Below, piece after piece: positions 1 to 9,391 of a stretch of 64,000 bases of DNA. The first letter of the stretch is position 1; each line of letters begins with the position of its first letter. Source of the DNA: Mangrovibacterium diazotrophicum (GTDB taxonomy: Bacteria; Bacteroidota; Bacteroidia; Bacteroidales; Prolixibacteraceae); the NCBI RefSeq assembly GCF_003610535.1, contig NZ_RAPN01000001.1:868001-932000 (forward strand), read 5' to 3'. The notes beneath the pieces were generated by a model. It searched no databases. It was given only the letters and a program-made list of their open reading frames with translations, and was not told the DNA's origin. A program made the position numbers and the translations under genes.

Positions 1-897
1 CGCCTCATCATAAACCCAGACCCGAGTTTGATTATCTTTGGTGAAAACAGCCGACACCGACACGTATATATCATTGGCCGGTTCAGCGCTTCGGCTGCCA
101 ATTTCGAGGTAAGTCGCCATCCCCGCATGCAGGCCGATGTCTTTTTTTGCATTGATCACGACAGTGATTGGCAAGGCTTGTTTCGAAACACTGGTTTTGT
201 TACCAATTTCCTTCAAACGTCCCGGGATTCGGTACTCTTTACCGCCTTTGGTGACCACACAATAAAATTCGGTTTCCGGGTTGATCAACGCTGCATCTTT
301 CAACGAAATCCACGCATTTACTTCATACTTCGACATATCCAGCAAGGAGATAATCGGAGCTCCGGGAACAACTTCTTCGAAATTGTTGGCAAACACACCG
401 TTGATGTAGCCCGAAAACGGCGCTTTCAATTCGGTATCTTCCAAAGCATTCTTTGCCGATTCGTAGTTATTCTTCGCCAGTTTATAGCTCGTCTCGGTCT
501 GATCGAAAACACTTTTCGAAACACTTCCCTGTTCAGCCAGACTTTTGTAGCGTTCAAACTCAGCTTTCGCCAGCTTATAGCGTGACTCCGTCGCGTCAAA
601 AGCAATTTTAAAGTCACGGGGATCGATTTGGGCAATCACCTCTCCCGCCTGCACATAGCTTCCGATGACATCGTTCAGTTTAATCAGAGGCCCTCCTACC
701 CGAAACGATAGTTTCGTTTCCTGAAACTCGTTTACACTTGCGGGCAAAACCAGTTTTTCACCATCAACCGCCTTCGATTCAATCTTCTCTACTTTAACAG
801 GTCTAACCGGAGCTACGCTCTTTTCTGTATTCTGACATGCCATTGTAATTACTACAAGCCCCGAATACAGAGCAAGCCTGAATGCAATTCGTTTCAT
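1..897 (-). CDS. RND efflux membrane fusion (periplasmic adaptor) lipoprotein, partial
   Basis: This is the N-terminal 299 residues of an HlyD/AcrA-type adaptor, which links an inner-membrane RND pump to an outer-membrane channel. The reading frame is open to the window edge, so the C-terminus lies outside. The start (MKRIAFRLALYS...) gives a signal peptide ending in the lipobox ITMAC, with Cys21 as the lipid-anchored residue. A biotinyl/lipoyl-like half (KLVLPASVNEFQETKLSF) is followed by the typical adaptor segment GSYVQAGEVIAQIDPRDF, then a helical hairpin rich in K/E and the second lipoyl half (LKAPFSGYINGVFANNFEEV). The divergent AraC gene 250 bp away may regulate it. The pump and its substrate cannot be determined from what is visible. 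Confidence 0.9.
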   Translation of the reverse strand, partial: MKRIAFRLALYSGLVVITMACQNTEKSVAPVRPVKVEKIESKAVDGEKLVLPASVNEFQETKLSFRVGGPLIKLNDVIGSYVQAGEVIAQIDPRDFKIAFDATESRYKLAKAEFERYKSLAEQGSVSKSVFDQTETSYKLAKNNYESAKNALEDTELKAPFSGYINGVFANNFEEVVPGAPIISLLDMSKYEVNAWISLKDAALINPETEFYCVVTKGGKEYRIPGRLKEIGNKTSVSKQALPITVVINAKKDIGLHAGMATYLEIGSRSAEPANDIYVSVSAVFTKDNQTRVWVYDEA

Positions 898-1147
898 TTG
901 CTATCTATTATTTTTTACGATTAAAATTCAGCACATTGGAAAGCTAGAGCCAGTCTACTGATGGCACACAAACGGGTAATTCATCCGCGAATGACAGAGA
1001 CGGAGCCAACTTTCGGATGCAAAATTAGCCTTCGACCACATAGTTTATGAGGAAAAATATTGGTAAAAAAGGTAACTATTTCGGTTTTTGCACCTCAATT
1101 AAGGCTACATTTGATGAAATGAATTTACGGTACGAGAGGATTTACAC

Positions 1148-2086
1148 ATGAAGATATTTGCCAACATCAGAGAATACTTTCAGAATATTGATGATAATGC
1201 TGACTCATTTTCGGAGTACTTTTACATCACGCGCTTTTCCGACTTCGTGAAAAACCGGGATAGCCGGGAGATTCAGCGGGAATTTTCGCAGCCACACAAA
1301 CGAGGCTTTTTTGAAATTGCGTTGATTACGCAAAATTCGGATGTGATGAATATTGGCGAATATACCTTTGGCAATGTGAAATACAGCCTGTTCACGGTTT
1401 CTCCCTTCCAGGTGGTGTCTTTCAACAACAGCAATTCGTTGCCTGCCGGTGATCTCCCCAAGAAAGATATCGACGGAATTTTGATTCTGTTTAAACCCTC
1501 CTTTTTTACGACGATCAGGCAGGCTTATGAGATTCAGCAGGAGTTTCCCTTCTTCAAGATTCACACTTCACCCATGTACAACCTGTCTCAGGAAAATTTT
1601 GCAGATGTGATGCAGTTGGCCGACCAAATGTATGCGGAGGTTAAAAATCCGGCATTGAACAGCACCGAGGTGGTTCGTTCGTTTTTGCTGATTCTGTTGT
1701 ATAAAATTAAACGCCTGTCGCGCGATAATACCATCGTGGCCACCTCGGATCGTTTTATGGCCATCACAGCAAAATTCGAGCACCTGATCTCTATTAACAA
1801 TGGCGATTTTCTATCGGTGAAAGAATACGCCTCGCAAATGAATATTAGCCCGGTGTATTTGTCGGAATGCGTTAAAAAGGCTACAGGGAAAACAGCTCAA
1901 AGCATCATTATCGACCACCGGGTTTTGTTTGCCCAATCCCTCCTCCATCAAAGTGAAAAACCCATTTCGGAGATTGCCCTGGAAATGGGTTTTATTGATT
2001 TGTCGAATTTTACGAAGTTCTTCAAACGCAATACCGGACTTACGCCCAAGCAATTCAGGAGCGAAAAAACGGGAAAAACGACTTAA
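1148..2086 (+). CDS. AraC-family transcriptional regulator
   Basis: A 312-residue regulator with an N-terminal sensor-like half (residues 1-205, not assignable to a ligand) and a C-terminal AraC DNA-binding domain (about 215-308). The second helix-turn-helix shows the family pattern: KPISEIALEMGF, then DLSNFTKFFKR, then GLTPKQFR. The N-terminal half resembles the regulators often encoded beside efflux or redox genes in Bacteroidota. It is divergent from the membrane fusion protein, so control of that efflux operon is the simplest inference. The ATG start is preceded by an A/G-rich stretch (gagagga). Confidence 0.88.
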   Translation: MKIFANIREYFQNIDDNADSFSEYFYITRFSDFVKNRDSREIQREFSQPHKRGFFEIALITQNSDVMNIGEYTFGNVKYSLFTVSPFQVVSFNNSNSLPAGDLPKKDIDGILILFKPSFFTTIRQAYEIQQEFPFFKIHTSPMYNLSQENFADVMQLADQMYAEVKNPALNSTEVVRSFLLILLYKIKRLSRDNTIVATSDRFMAITAKFEHLISINNGDFLSVKEYASQMNISPVYLSECVKKATGKTAQSIIIDHRVLFAQSLLHQSEKPISEIALEMGFIDLSNFTKFFKRNTGLTPKQFRSEKTGKTT

Positions 2087-2316
2087 AAGGAAAGTTAAAA
2101 ACCAGCATAGAGAAAATTTGGCTGCTAAGCAAAACGCGGGTGTTTAACATCGAAGCAATCGCAACTTTTCTCCAACGCTCTTTATGAGTTTTCGTTCATG
2201 TCCTATGATACCTGGATCCAAAGAATACAAAGAGCTATTTTAATGGGATTCTGTTCCTCTATTGGAAGGGAGTATCGTTCCCTAAAGCTAAATTATATTT
2301 CTAAAAGCTTCTATTT

Positions 2317-3315
2317 TTATTCCCGAACAGACACAAACGAAGCCGGATATTTGCACTCGTACACTTTCTTGCCGTTAACATCCCGAATCCAGGTGTCGAA
2401 GGCGCGCTGTCCTTCTTTCAAAACGATCATTCGCCCACCAGGGATAGGTTGTTTTCGTTTTTCACGGGGCTTTGTTACCCTACCGTATGCTAAAGCAATA
2501 TTATACTGGACTCCAATGTAATCGTTATAATGATCGTGACCGACGAAAGTTCCCATCACATCGCCACTCTCAACCATAGCAGCAAACATACCGGTATTGA
2601 TTTCCGGCCCGCACTCGGATTCAATACGCCTACCGACAGCCTTAGCATCTTTGTTTGTCCAGGCCGCATAATACTCGGGCAGCGGAATATGAAAAAAAGC
2701 CAACGCCGGAAAAGGTTTTCCATTGTTCTGTGCTGTAAATTGGGCACTTTGAGCCCGATACCATTCAACCTGGTTATGCGAAAACCAGCCCCAGCCGCCA
2801 ACCAACGGCTCAAGCGTGCTGTAGGCTTGCGAATCCATGAAGTACAACAGGGCTTCTTTTTCGTTATCCGAGCTGTAAACGGGCAACACAAAGTTGCTTC
2901 CGCCATCTGTGTCGGCCCGATCTGCGTTTAAGCAGTTCTTCAGCCCCTGCACGTAAGTTGCTACTTGTTGCCGGTTCCAATCGGCCTGTGAATCGTGATT
3001 TCCCAAAACCAAAGCCCATGGAAGATTTTCCTCTTCAAACAGTTTTTCAAATGCATCGTATGTCCTTGCCGGATTGCCGTCGGTGGCAATATCGCCTGTT
3101 AACACAACCAGATCCGGCTTTTCTAACTCGACAATTTTCCGGATATACTCAAACACTTCCACCCGTTTATTTTTTTCAATGTTGGTGTGTGTATCCGTAA
3201 ACTGAAGGATTTTCAACTCTCGGTTATTGTTAAACTTCAGTGTCTGTTTTTCCTGTCCGTTTACACTTACCACAATAAAAAATGCAAACAAAACTACCCC
3301 TACCAATCTCTTCAT
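2317..3315 (-). CDS. Secreted calcineurin-like metallophosphoesterase
   Basis: A 332-residue periplasmic or secreted phosphoesterase. A signal peptide (MKRLVGVVLFAFFIVVSVNG) is followed by all five metal-binding blocks of the family: D41-x-H43 (FTDTHT), GD75 (VLTGDIA), GNHD (N106-D108), a downstream His in FFHIPLPEY, and the C-terminal GHDH. It is closest to the purple-acid-phosphatase/DNA-repair-exonuclease-like secreted phosphatases common in Bacteroidota; the substrate (phosphomonoester or diester) cannot be told from sequence. It lies 73 bp downstream of the propeller gene on the same strand, so the two are probably co-transcribed. Confidence 0.88.
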   Translation of the reverse strand: MKRLVGVVLFAFFIVVSVNGQEKQTLKFNNNRELKILQFTDTHTNIEKNKRVEVFEYIRKIVELEKPDLVVLTGDIATDGNPARTYDAFEKLFEEENLPWALVLGNHDSQADWNRQQVATYVQGLKNCLNADRADTDGGSNFVLPVYSSDNEKEALLYFMDSQAYSTLEPLVGGWGWFSHNQVEWYRAQSAQFTAQNNGKPFPALAFFHIPLPEYYAAWTNKDAKAVGRRIESECGPEINTGMFAAMVESGDVMGTFVGHDHYNDYIGVQYNIALAYGRVTKPREKRKQPIPGGRMIVLKEGQRAFDTWIRDVNGKKVYECKYPASFVSVRE

Positions 3316-3388
3316 AGTCTAATCTTTTTTATTTGAATTTTAGATTTACAATATTTTTTGCGGCTAAAGCGTTAAGCCGCCCTAAAAA

Positions 3389-4603
3389 TTATTCTTTCAG
3401 TTTCTCACCAAAATAACCTGCTAAATCAACCTCATAGATCCTACCGTCATTGTCAGAAGCCAGGACAATCCATGGAGCTCCTTTGGGCAATGCCCTTTTT
3501 GAGCCTGTTACATTATTAATTTGATTTTTACCCAGCCAATCGGTGGTGTCCGGTACCATTACTGGCGTTACCTGACTAATAATCTCGGTTTTTGTTGTGT
3601 CGACGATTCCGAAATCAATCACCCCAAGATAGCGGCTTTTCGAGTTATAAATCGTGTAGCCGTTTAAAATTAACGAAGGATTATCTTCGACGGTCAAAAT
3701 AATTGGTCGACTGGGTTGCTCTACATTTCCCAGGTTACAATAGGGATAATTACTCCATTTCCCTTCGGGAGTACGAACTCGCAAAACAAATTGAGGTTTG
3801 CCAACCACATCAACGCTGTTTTTCGTTGTCATCCAAAGCGTGCCGTCAGCAGACAGTGCTGTATTCAGATGGTCGTCGGCTGTTTTATTGCCCTGCTCGA
3901 TAATTGTTTCCTTCTCCCATTTATGTGCGGGCTCACCGGTTAAATGGCTTCGAAACTTCACAGCTTCCCGAAGCTGATCCGACCAAATTACAGCGACTCC
4001 TCCGGGTACCTCTGTAATGGTGCAGATATCATCTTTCCCAATCCCGCGAGCCAACACAAGTGGTTTACTCCACTTCCGGCCTCCATCCTCAGAATTCCAA
4101 ACACAGACCTCACTCCCGGCAATTGCTGAAACCCACCATTTTCCTCTCAGATCTTTGACTATCGTCGCTGTTTCAATGGTGCTGCCTGCATCGCTGGGGA
4201 ACAAGCTTGCTAATTTTTGCGCCTTCCACGTTTGCCCTTCCCGTTCCAACCGGAATATACCCAAGTAACTTGTGTCAACACCAACAGCGGTAACCTGGTT
4301 CCCGTCCAGATAAACATCAGCACGCCCCGGAACGCCTTCCAAGGTCTCATTTACATTCGTATTTTCAATCCAGCCACTGCTGGTGCGCTCCCACAATGAA
4401 GGGCCGTTTGATTTCGGAATAATTGCCCACCAGCATTGATCCAGATACCAGAGTTTCGACTGAGGTTTATCCGCAGTAGGATTGGCGTAATCGACCTGAA
4501 ATACCGGATAACTTGTTTTATCCAAGTCCTTGATAACTGCTTCCTGACCAAACAACATCTGTCCAGCCAAAAGCAAGCCCACCATAACGCAAAATATTCT
4601 CAT
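3389..4603 (-). CDS. Secreted beta-propeller protein with an Asp-box (sialidase-fold), function unknown
   Basis: 404 residues with a signal peptide (MRIFCVMVGLLLAGQMLFG). The body has repeated four-stranded-blade character and at least one clear Asp-box (WNSEDGGRKW), the turn typical of sialidase-like propellers. I do not see the sialidase RIP motif or a convincing arginine triad, so a true neuraminidase assignment is not supported. It lies upstream of a phosphoesterase and is divergent from a second sialidase-fold gene, which suggests a role in the same glycan/phosphoester locus. It may be a hydrolase, a lyase or a binding propeller. Confidence 0.7.
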   Translation of the reverse strand: MRIFCVMVGLLLAGQMLFGQEAVIKDLDKTSYPVFQVDYANPTADKPQSKLWYLDQCWWAIIPKSNGPSLWERTSSGWIENTNVNETLEGVPGRADVYLDGNQVTAVGVDTSYLGIFRLEREGQTWKAQKLASLFPSDAGSTIETATIVKDLRGKWWVSAIAGSEVCVWNSEDGGRKWSKPLVLARGIGKDDICTITEVPGGVAVIWSDQLREAVKFRSHLTGEPAHKWEKETIIEQGNKTADDHLNTALSADGTLWMTTKNSVDVVGKPQFVLRVRTPEGKWSNYPYCNLGNVEQPSRPIILTVEDNPSLILNGYTIYNSKSRYLGVIDFGIVDTTKTEIISQVTPVMVPDTTDWLGKNQINNVTGSKRALPKGAPWIVLASDNDGRIYEVDLAGYFGEKLKE

Positions 4604-5080
4604 CTCGATTTTATTTTGAAACAGATGAAGTTGCCCAAAAACTGAGCAACTCCGTCATCACTATGTTACTGAAAAATAATTACCTGATTGTTTAATTATA
4701 CTCCCTTCACTGGAGCTATTTAGACAGGATTAAATCACCTTGAACCTAAGATTCAGCTACAACAACTTGAGGTTTTCCACTCCTGTATTCTTTTCCTTGA
4801 GAACAGCAAGTATAGATTTAAACTCTTACGCCCGGATTACAAAACAGATAAATATGAATGACATTGAAAAAGTGGCATTCTGAAACCCATTTTTGCTCAA
4901 TTGGCTATTAATTCAAAAGTGTGGGTATAAAAATCCCTTTGGAGAAATATAGTAGTCAATATTTAATGCAAAATGCACAAGATTCAGCAAGCATCATGAC
5001 AGTCAGTACTTTTACTTTGTATCTATCATCAACTAAGCTCCCCCTGACAAATTATCCCGATCCGGTAAAAAGTAAACCAT
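4604..5080. other. Divergent intergenic region (477 bp)
   Basis: An A+T-rich region between the propeller gene on the minus strand and the sialidase-fold gene on the plus strand. It contains one copy of the conserved operator/promoter module of this locus (4954-5020, listed separately). I see no comparable element facing the minus-strand gene. Confidence 0.7.
4954..5020 (+). promoter_or_regulatory. Candidate regulon promoter module, copy A (sialidase/GDPD operon)
   Basis: The 27-bp motif at 4954-4980 begins AGTCAATATTTAATGCAAA and matches the copy before the first GH2 gene at 21 of 27 positions. It is followed after exactly 34 bp by CTTTGT (5015-5020), which is 61 bp upstream of the ATG at 5081. 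Three other promoters in the window share this spacing. The role as activator site plus -7 element is inferred. Confidence 0.65.
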
Positions 5081-6349
5081 ATGAATGTAAAAGAAATCTC
5101 TTTCATCCGACGGCAAAAAGCTTTTCAAACCAAGAACTCACTGTTTTCATTCGGTCAGTTCGGCCTTTTCATACTAATGCTTTTAAATGCTGTAAATGGG
5201 CTTTCGGCCTCGAAACCACAACAGAAAGACTCGATTCAGTCTGATTTTATTTTTCCGCTTCAGGGCAAACATGTTCACAGCAGTTGCCTGACCGAACTAC
5301 CGAACGGCGACTTGCTGGCCTGCTGGTTCGAAGGATCCGGCGAGCGACATGCCAACGATGTCGTCATTAACGGCGCCCGGCTGAAAAAAGGAGAAACTGC
5401 CTGGAGCAAACCTTTCCTTTTGGCCGATACGCCGGGAAATCCGGATTGTAACCCAATTTTGTTTGTAGACCATCAAAATCGTCTGCACTTGATTTGGCTG
5501 GTAGTTGTCGCCAACAGATGGGAAACATCCATTTTGAAAACCAGAATCTCAACGGATTATTTGAAAGACGGAGCACCCAATTGGAGCTGGCAGGATATCA
5601 TTCTTTTACAACCTGGAAATGAGTTTGCAACAACCGTCGAAGCCAAGTTCAAGGAACTGAAAAGCCCTGAACTGGCCTGGGCTGAATATGCGCCACAGTA
5701 TGAAAAGATGATTGTCGAGGCAGCTCAAGATCCGATAAAACGCCAACTCGGATGGATGGGACGAATAAAACCGCTGTTGCTGGACAATGATCGAATATTG
5801 CTGCCACTGTATTCGGATGGTTTTAACCTTTCGCTGGTTGCCATTTCTGATGATAGCGGTGACAATTGGAAAGCCAGTTTACCGATTGTTGGTCGGGGCA
5901 ACATTCAACCCACGCTCTTGCAAAAGCAAAATGGTGAAATCGTTGCGTACATGCGGGACAACGGCGATGCGCCGGGCCAAATTTTCACAGCTACCTCCAA
6001 CGATAACGGAAACAGCTGGACAGCAGCTTCAAAAACCGATATCCCCAATCCCGGATCGAGCGTTGATGCATTGGCATTGACCGACGGCAGCTGGCTGATG
6101 ATTTGCAATGATCTCGAACAAGGACGCAATCGGCTCAGTCTTTACCGATCGGCTAACGAGGGCGAAAATTGGACCAAGGTTTACACCCTGGAAAATCTGC
6201 AGGACAAAAAAGGGGGATTCTCCTACCCGTCCATCATTCAAACGAAAGACGGCTCAGTCCAAATCAGTTACTCCTACTCCGTCGAAGGTTCTAACACAAT
6301 CAAACATGTTTGTATTCCTCCGAATTTGTTAACCAACAATAAAAAATAG
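5081..6349 (+). CDS. Secreted sialidase-superfamily (BNR/Asp-box) glycosidase-like protein
   Basis: 422 residues with a long n-region and a hydrophobic signal segment (FGLFILMLLNAVNGLSA). Several Asp-boxes are visible (SDDSGDNWKA, SNDNGNSWTA, SANEGENWTK), giving a six-bladed sialidase-like propeller of the BNR_2 type. Conserved family blocks include LPNGDLLACWFEG, NIQPTLLQ, RDNGDAPGQI, DIPNPGSSVD and DGSWLMICND. There is no FRIP motif, so it may not act on sialic acid; related propellers cleave other acidic sugars. It is followed after 8 bp by the glycerophosphodiesterase gene and is probably co-transcribed with it. A shorter start at 5177 is possible but would truncate the signal peptide. 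Confidence 0.8.
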   Translation: MNVKEISFIRRQKAFQTKNSLFSFGQFGLFILMLLNAVNGLSASKPQQKDSIQSDFIFPLQGKHVHSSCLTELPNGDLLACWFEGSGERHANDVVINGARLKKGETAWSKPFLLADTPGNPDCNPILFVDHQNRLHLIWLVVVANRWETSILKTRISTDYLKDGAPNWSWQDIILLQPGNEFATTVEAKFKELKSPELAWAEYAPQYEKMIVEAAQDPIKRQLGWMGRIKPLLLDNDRILLPLYSDGFNLSLVAISDDSGDNWKASLPIVGRGNIQPTLLQKQNGEIVAYMRDNGDAPGQIFTATSNDNGNSWTAASKTDIPNPGSSVDALALTDGSWLMICNDLEQGRNRLSLYRSANEGENWTKVYTLENLQDKKGGFSYPSIIQTKDGSVQISYSYSVEGSNTIKHVCIPPNLLTNNKK

Positions 6350-6357
6350 ATCATCGA

Positions 6358-7212
6358 ATGAAAACTTCATTTTCTCTTCTCTCTCTTCTAATTCTCTTCG
6401 TTGCGGTTTCGTGCAAACCAGGCAATAAGGTCGACCAAATTGTAAAAGAAGTACGCGATGCCCATTCAAACACGGTGATTGTTGCAGCTCACCGTGCAGC
6501 ACACAACGGCCACCCGGAGAATTCGCTATCGGCCGCGCAGCATGCAATCGATCTTGGTCTCGACATCATCGAAGTTGATTTAAAAGTGTCGAGCGACGGC
6601 GTACCTTTTTTGATGCACGACCGAACAATCGATCGAACCACAACAGGGACTGGCGATCCGGAAAGTTTTACCTGGGCCGAGTTGCAGCAATTTCATCTGA
6701 AGATGCGCGATGGAACGGTAACAGACGAAAAAATTCCTGCTTTTGAAGACATCCTGAACCTGGTTCACGGGAAAGTCATGGTTGACATTGACATTAAAAC
6801 CAGCCGACTGAAACCAATTGCAGATGTGGTAGCCAAAACCGACTGTCAGAAGCAAGTCATTTATTTCGACGACGATTACGAATCACTGAAGCAAGTATTG
6901 AGTTACGATCCCAACGCCATGGTTATGCCACGAGCTTATTCTTACGAAATGGCCGATTCGGCACTCCAGATTTTTAAACCGGTGGCCATTCACATTGACA
7001 GCAAATTCTATTCGCCCGAACTCACAAAACTGATCCGCGATCACGACGCCCGAGTCTGGATCAACGCCCTGGGAGATGGCGATGCGCTGATTGTTGACGG
7101 CAAAACCGATGTAGCCATCAAAGAACTGACGAAATATCAAGCCAATATGATCCAAACAGACCAACCTAAAAAAGTGCTCGAATACCTTAAATCAAACGGA
7201 CTACACCAGTAA
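6358..7212 (+). CDS. Glycerophosphodiester phosphodiesterase, lipoprotein
   Basis: A 284-residue GDPD-family enzyme, expected to hydrolyse glycerophosphodiesters to glycerol-3-phosphate and an alcohol. The lipobox FVAVSC places Cys19 as the lipid anchor, so it is on the outer face of a membrane. Catalytic and metal residues are in the expected order: H45-R46 (AAHRAA), PENS with E54, E72 and D74 (IIEVDLK), and H87-D88 (LMHDRTIDR). The TIM-barrel ending also fits (MIQTDQPKKVLEYL). It is the second gene of an operon with the sialidase-fold protein, which suggests a substrate in which a sugar is linked through a phosphodiester. Confidence 0.9.
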   Translation: MKTSFSLLSLLILFVAVSCKPGNKVDQIVKEVRDAHSNTVIVAAHRAAHNGHPENSLSAAQHAIDLGLDIIEVDLKVSSDGVPFLMHDRTIDRTTTGTGDPESFTWAELQQFHLKMRDGTVTDEKIPAFEDILNLVHGKVMVDIDIKTSRLKPIADVVAKTDCQKQVIYFDDDYESLKQVLSYDPNAMVMPRAYSYEMADSALQIFKPVAIHIDSKFYSPELTKLIRDHDARVWINALGDGDALIVDGKTDVAIKELTKYQANMIQTDQPKKVLEYLKSNGLHQ

Positions 7213-7278
7213 ATAAATCATAGAGTTCTGATAGTGTAAGTGCGCCTTTGAAAGGCGTTTTGTTAGTAATTTAACCAC

Positions 7279-7310
7279 AAGCCGTTTAGCAATTTGCTGG
7301 ACGGCTTTTT
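7279..7310 (+). terminator. Rho-independent terminator after the GDPD gene
   Basis: A stem AAGCCGT / ACGGCTT encloses a second inner stem AGCAA / TTGCT and is followed by a T-run (tttttcatttt). It is 66 bp after the stop codon. A smaller hairpin with CGCCTTT / AAAGGCG arms precedes it at about 7244-7257. Confidence 0.8.
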
Positions 7311-7456
7311 CATTTTGCCCAATCGTATTGCACTAAAAACGCGTTGTGTATTTCAGATGAAAACGCAACTGCATTGATGCGAAGAACAGATCATTCTTCC
7401 ACTAAAAAACCCAGCCAGAGTATACATTCTTGATTCGAAGCAGGGTTACCAGGACG

Positions 7457-7486
7457 AAAAAAAAACCCAGCTAACAAGTAGCTGGG
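7457..7486 (-). terminator. Terminator of the minus-strand phosphoesterase gene
   Basis: Perfect 8-bp arms CCCAGCTA / TAGCTGGG with a 5-nt loop. Read on the minus strand, nine T residues follow directly. It is 30 bp after the stop of the 595-residue phosphoesterase and closes the minus-strand locus. Confidence 0.85.
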
Positions 7487-7516
7487 CTGTCTTCAAAAAA
7501 TACCGCTGTTTAATCT

Positions 7517-9304
7517 CTATTTCCGAGATTTTGTTATTGAAAAAGAATCTATTGCTTTACCCTCTAGATTAACGGATTCGTAAGTCAGATTGTCTCCGTC
7601 TATTTTGATATATTGATATAGTCCATTCGTAAATTCACGTTTTTCAGCATAAGGCTCGACCGTAGCTTTTTCAGGATCAGTCTGTCCCATAATTGCCAGC
7701 GAAATGATATAAGCAGTCCCGTCATTGTACGACTTGACCACCTTACCGCCATTCATTGGTTTTGATCGCATGTAGTAGTGAATATGTCCACTAAAGACCA
7801 TATCAACGTGATACTTATCAAACAATGGCACCCAGGCTTGTTGCATGTCCAGATAAGGTTCTTCCCAGTTGTAAGGAGGAAAATGGAACATCGCGAACTT
7901 CCATTTGGCATCGCTGTTCTTCAGCTGATCTTCGATCCATTTTGTATTCAGATCGGTGGAGTAAACACCGTCAATCATTAAAAACAGAGCATTGTTGTAC
8001 GTGAAAGCGTAAGTTTGTTCGCTTGGCACGCTATCGGGGCCATTTTTCGGATAAGAAAACATATTCCGGTACATCTCAGCACCCAACCCATAACGTTCGT
8101 CGTGGTTTCCCGGAACCGACATGAGCGGAATGCGCTTGATTACATTTCCTGTAAATTGCCACAAATCATCCCACTGATTCCGGTCTGTTCCGTCGCTAAC
8201 CAGGTCACCAGCAAACGAGATAAATTTGGCGTCCGGGTGTGCTTCAAAGGCTTTATTCGCAACTTCACCTGCTACAGGGGAATGATGCGTGTCGCCCGTC
8301 CAGATAAACGAAAGCTTTTCCGATTGATCTGCTGTTTCGAAGGTGTCAGCCTTGGCCCAATCCGTTTCCGGAGCAATCAAGTATTGGTATTTCTGACCAG
8401 GTGTTAGCGCTGTCAAGTGTGCTGTAAAACGATAGATAAAACGATCGTTTACCAGGTTGCGATCTTCCATTTCAAACTTCTCAGCACCAACTTCTTGTTC
8501 TTCTGTCGCTCCCAATTCACGATACTTCACTGAGCCATTTTCAACGGTTGTGTTTGTTCGCCATTGAATATCGATTGTTGTTGCAGGATCATCGCTCCAG
8601 GTCAGCATCAACTGATCCGGTTTGTTAGACGATGGGAAAGCTGTTTCGCGAAAAGCACCTACAATGTTCGACTCGGAACTCCGCCCCCTGATTGTCGTCA
8701 GCAAACCCGCGCCGAGCAGACTTTCGGGTACATTCTCTGTAACCAGCTCAGTCCAGTCGTTGTAAGTTGTTACACTGTCCTGCAATACCGTCACAGGCTG
8801 ATCTGCCGGAACAACATGGCTAATTTGAAGATCATCTTCTTCATTTTGAGGTTTTACGGCAACAAAATAAGGCAGTCGAAAATTGTCGAACCCATTTATC
8901 CCAAGCTGCACCGTTCCTGCCTCAAAATTCTTCTGCCAGATTTCATAAGACGATATTTCATTATTCAGCGTGAGATCTGTCTTTTGAAAACCCGATGTTG
9001 ACAACCAAAACGGAACGACCTCCTGCTTGGTACTTCGGATTACAGAAACCGTTACGGGCACATTGACATCAAAAATCCAGTAGCGTGATGCAAGCACATT
9101 CAGCTCTTCTTCAGAAAACAGGGCCATAGCATCGTCCTCTGTCAGGTTTTCGAGCTCCTTCGTCGACTTGGTTTCATAAAGTCTGGAAATTGCGTCATCA
9201 ATCACCTGCTTAACCGTGTGCTCATTCGCCTGTTTTTGAGGGGCACATGCAGACAGAACCGCGACGCTGATACATATTTGTAAAACCGATTTAAATTTCA
9301 ACAT
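7517..9304 (-). CDS. Lipoprotein metallophosphoesterase with N-terminal beta-sandwich domains (purple acid phosphatase-like)
   Basis: 595 residues. The lipobox AVLSAC puts the lipidated Cys at position 20. Residues 30-230 are a poorly conserved N-terminal part, and about 230-330 is a fibronectin-III-like domain (LMLTWSDDPATTIDIQWRT...) as found before the catalytic domain of purple acid phosphatases. The catalytic domain carries D338-T-H340, FAGDLVSDG, PGNHDERYG, MFHFPPYN and SGHIHYY, a complete metal set. It is the last gene on the strand that also carries SusC and SusD and is separated from the preceding gene by a possible attenuator. It probably removes phosphate from a substrate at the cell surface or in the periplasm. 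Confidence 0.87.
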   Translation of the reverse strand: MLKFKSVLQICISVAVLSACAPQKQANEHTVKQVIDDAISRLYETKSTKELENLTEDDAMALFSEEELNVLASRYWIFDVNVPVTVSVIRSTKQEVVPFWLSTSGFQKTDLTLNNEISSYEIWQKNFEAGTVQLGINGFDNFRLPYFVAVKPQNEEDDLQISHVVPADQPVTVLQDSVTTYNDWTELVTENVPESLLGAGLLTTIRGRSSESNIVGAFRETAFPSSNKPDQLMLTWSDDPATTIDIQWRTNTTVENGSVKYRELGATEEQEVGAEKFEMEDRNLVNDRFIYRFTAHLTALTPGQKYQYLIAPETDWAKADTFETADQSEKLSFIWTGDTHHSPVAGEVANKAFEAHPDAKFISFAGDLVSDGTDRNQWDDLWQFTGNVIKRIPLMSVPGNHDERYGLGAEMYRNMFSYPKNGPDSVPSEQTYAFTYNNALFLMIDGVYSTDLNTKWIEDQLKNSDAKWKFAMFHFPPYNWEEPYLDMQQAWVPLFDKYHVDMVFSGHIHYYMRSKPMNGGKVVKSYNDGTAYIISLAIMGQTDPEKATVEPYAEKREFTNGLYQYIKIDGDNLTYESVNLEGKAIDSFSITKSRK

Positions 9305-9326
9305 GATAAAAAGTTATTTTTAAAAG

Positions 9327-9370
9327 AAGGCTGCCACTAGGACTCCTGATAACGAGAAAAGGGCAGCCTG
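9327..9370 (-). terminator. Intergenic hairpin between the propeller/toroid gene and the phosphoesterase gene
   Basis: Perfect 7-bp arms GGCTGCC (9329-9335) and GGCAGCC (9362-9368) with a 26-nt loop, followed on the minus strand by a T-rich stretch. It is weak as a terminator and may be an attenuator lowering expression of the last gene. Confidence 0.45.
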
Positions 9371-9391
9371 GTTAGACCCAAAAGTTCAGTT

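Noticed and set aside
3360-3380. GCGGCT/AGCCGC hairpin between the propeller and phosphoesterase genes
   Set aside because: On the minus strand it is followed by an A-run, not T, so it is not a terminator; it may be a spacer hairpin only.
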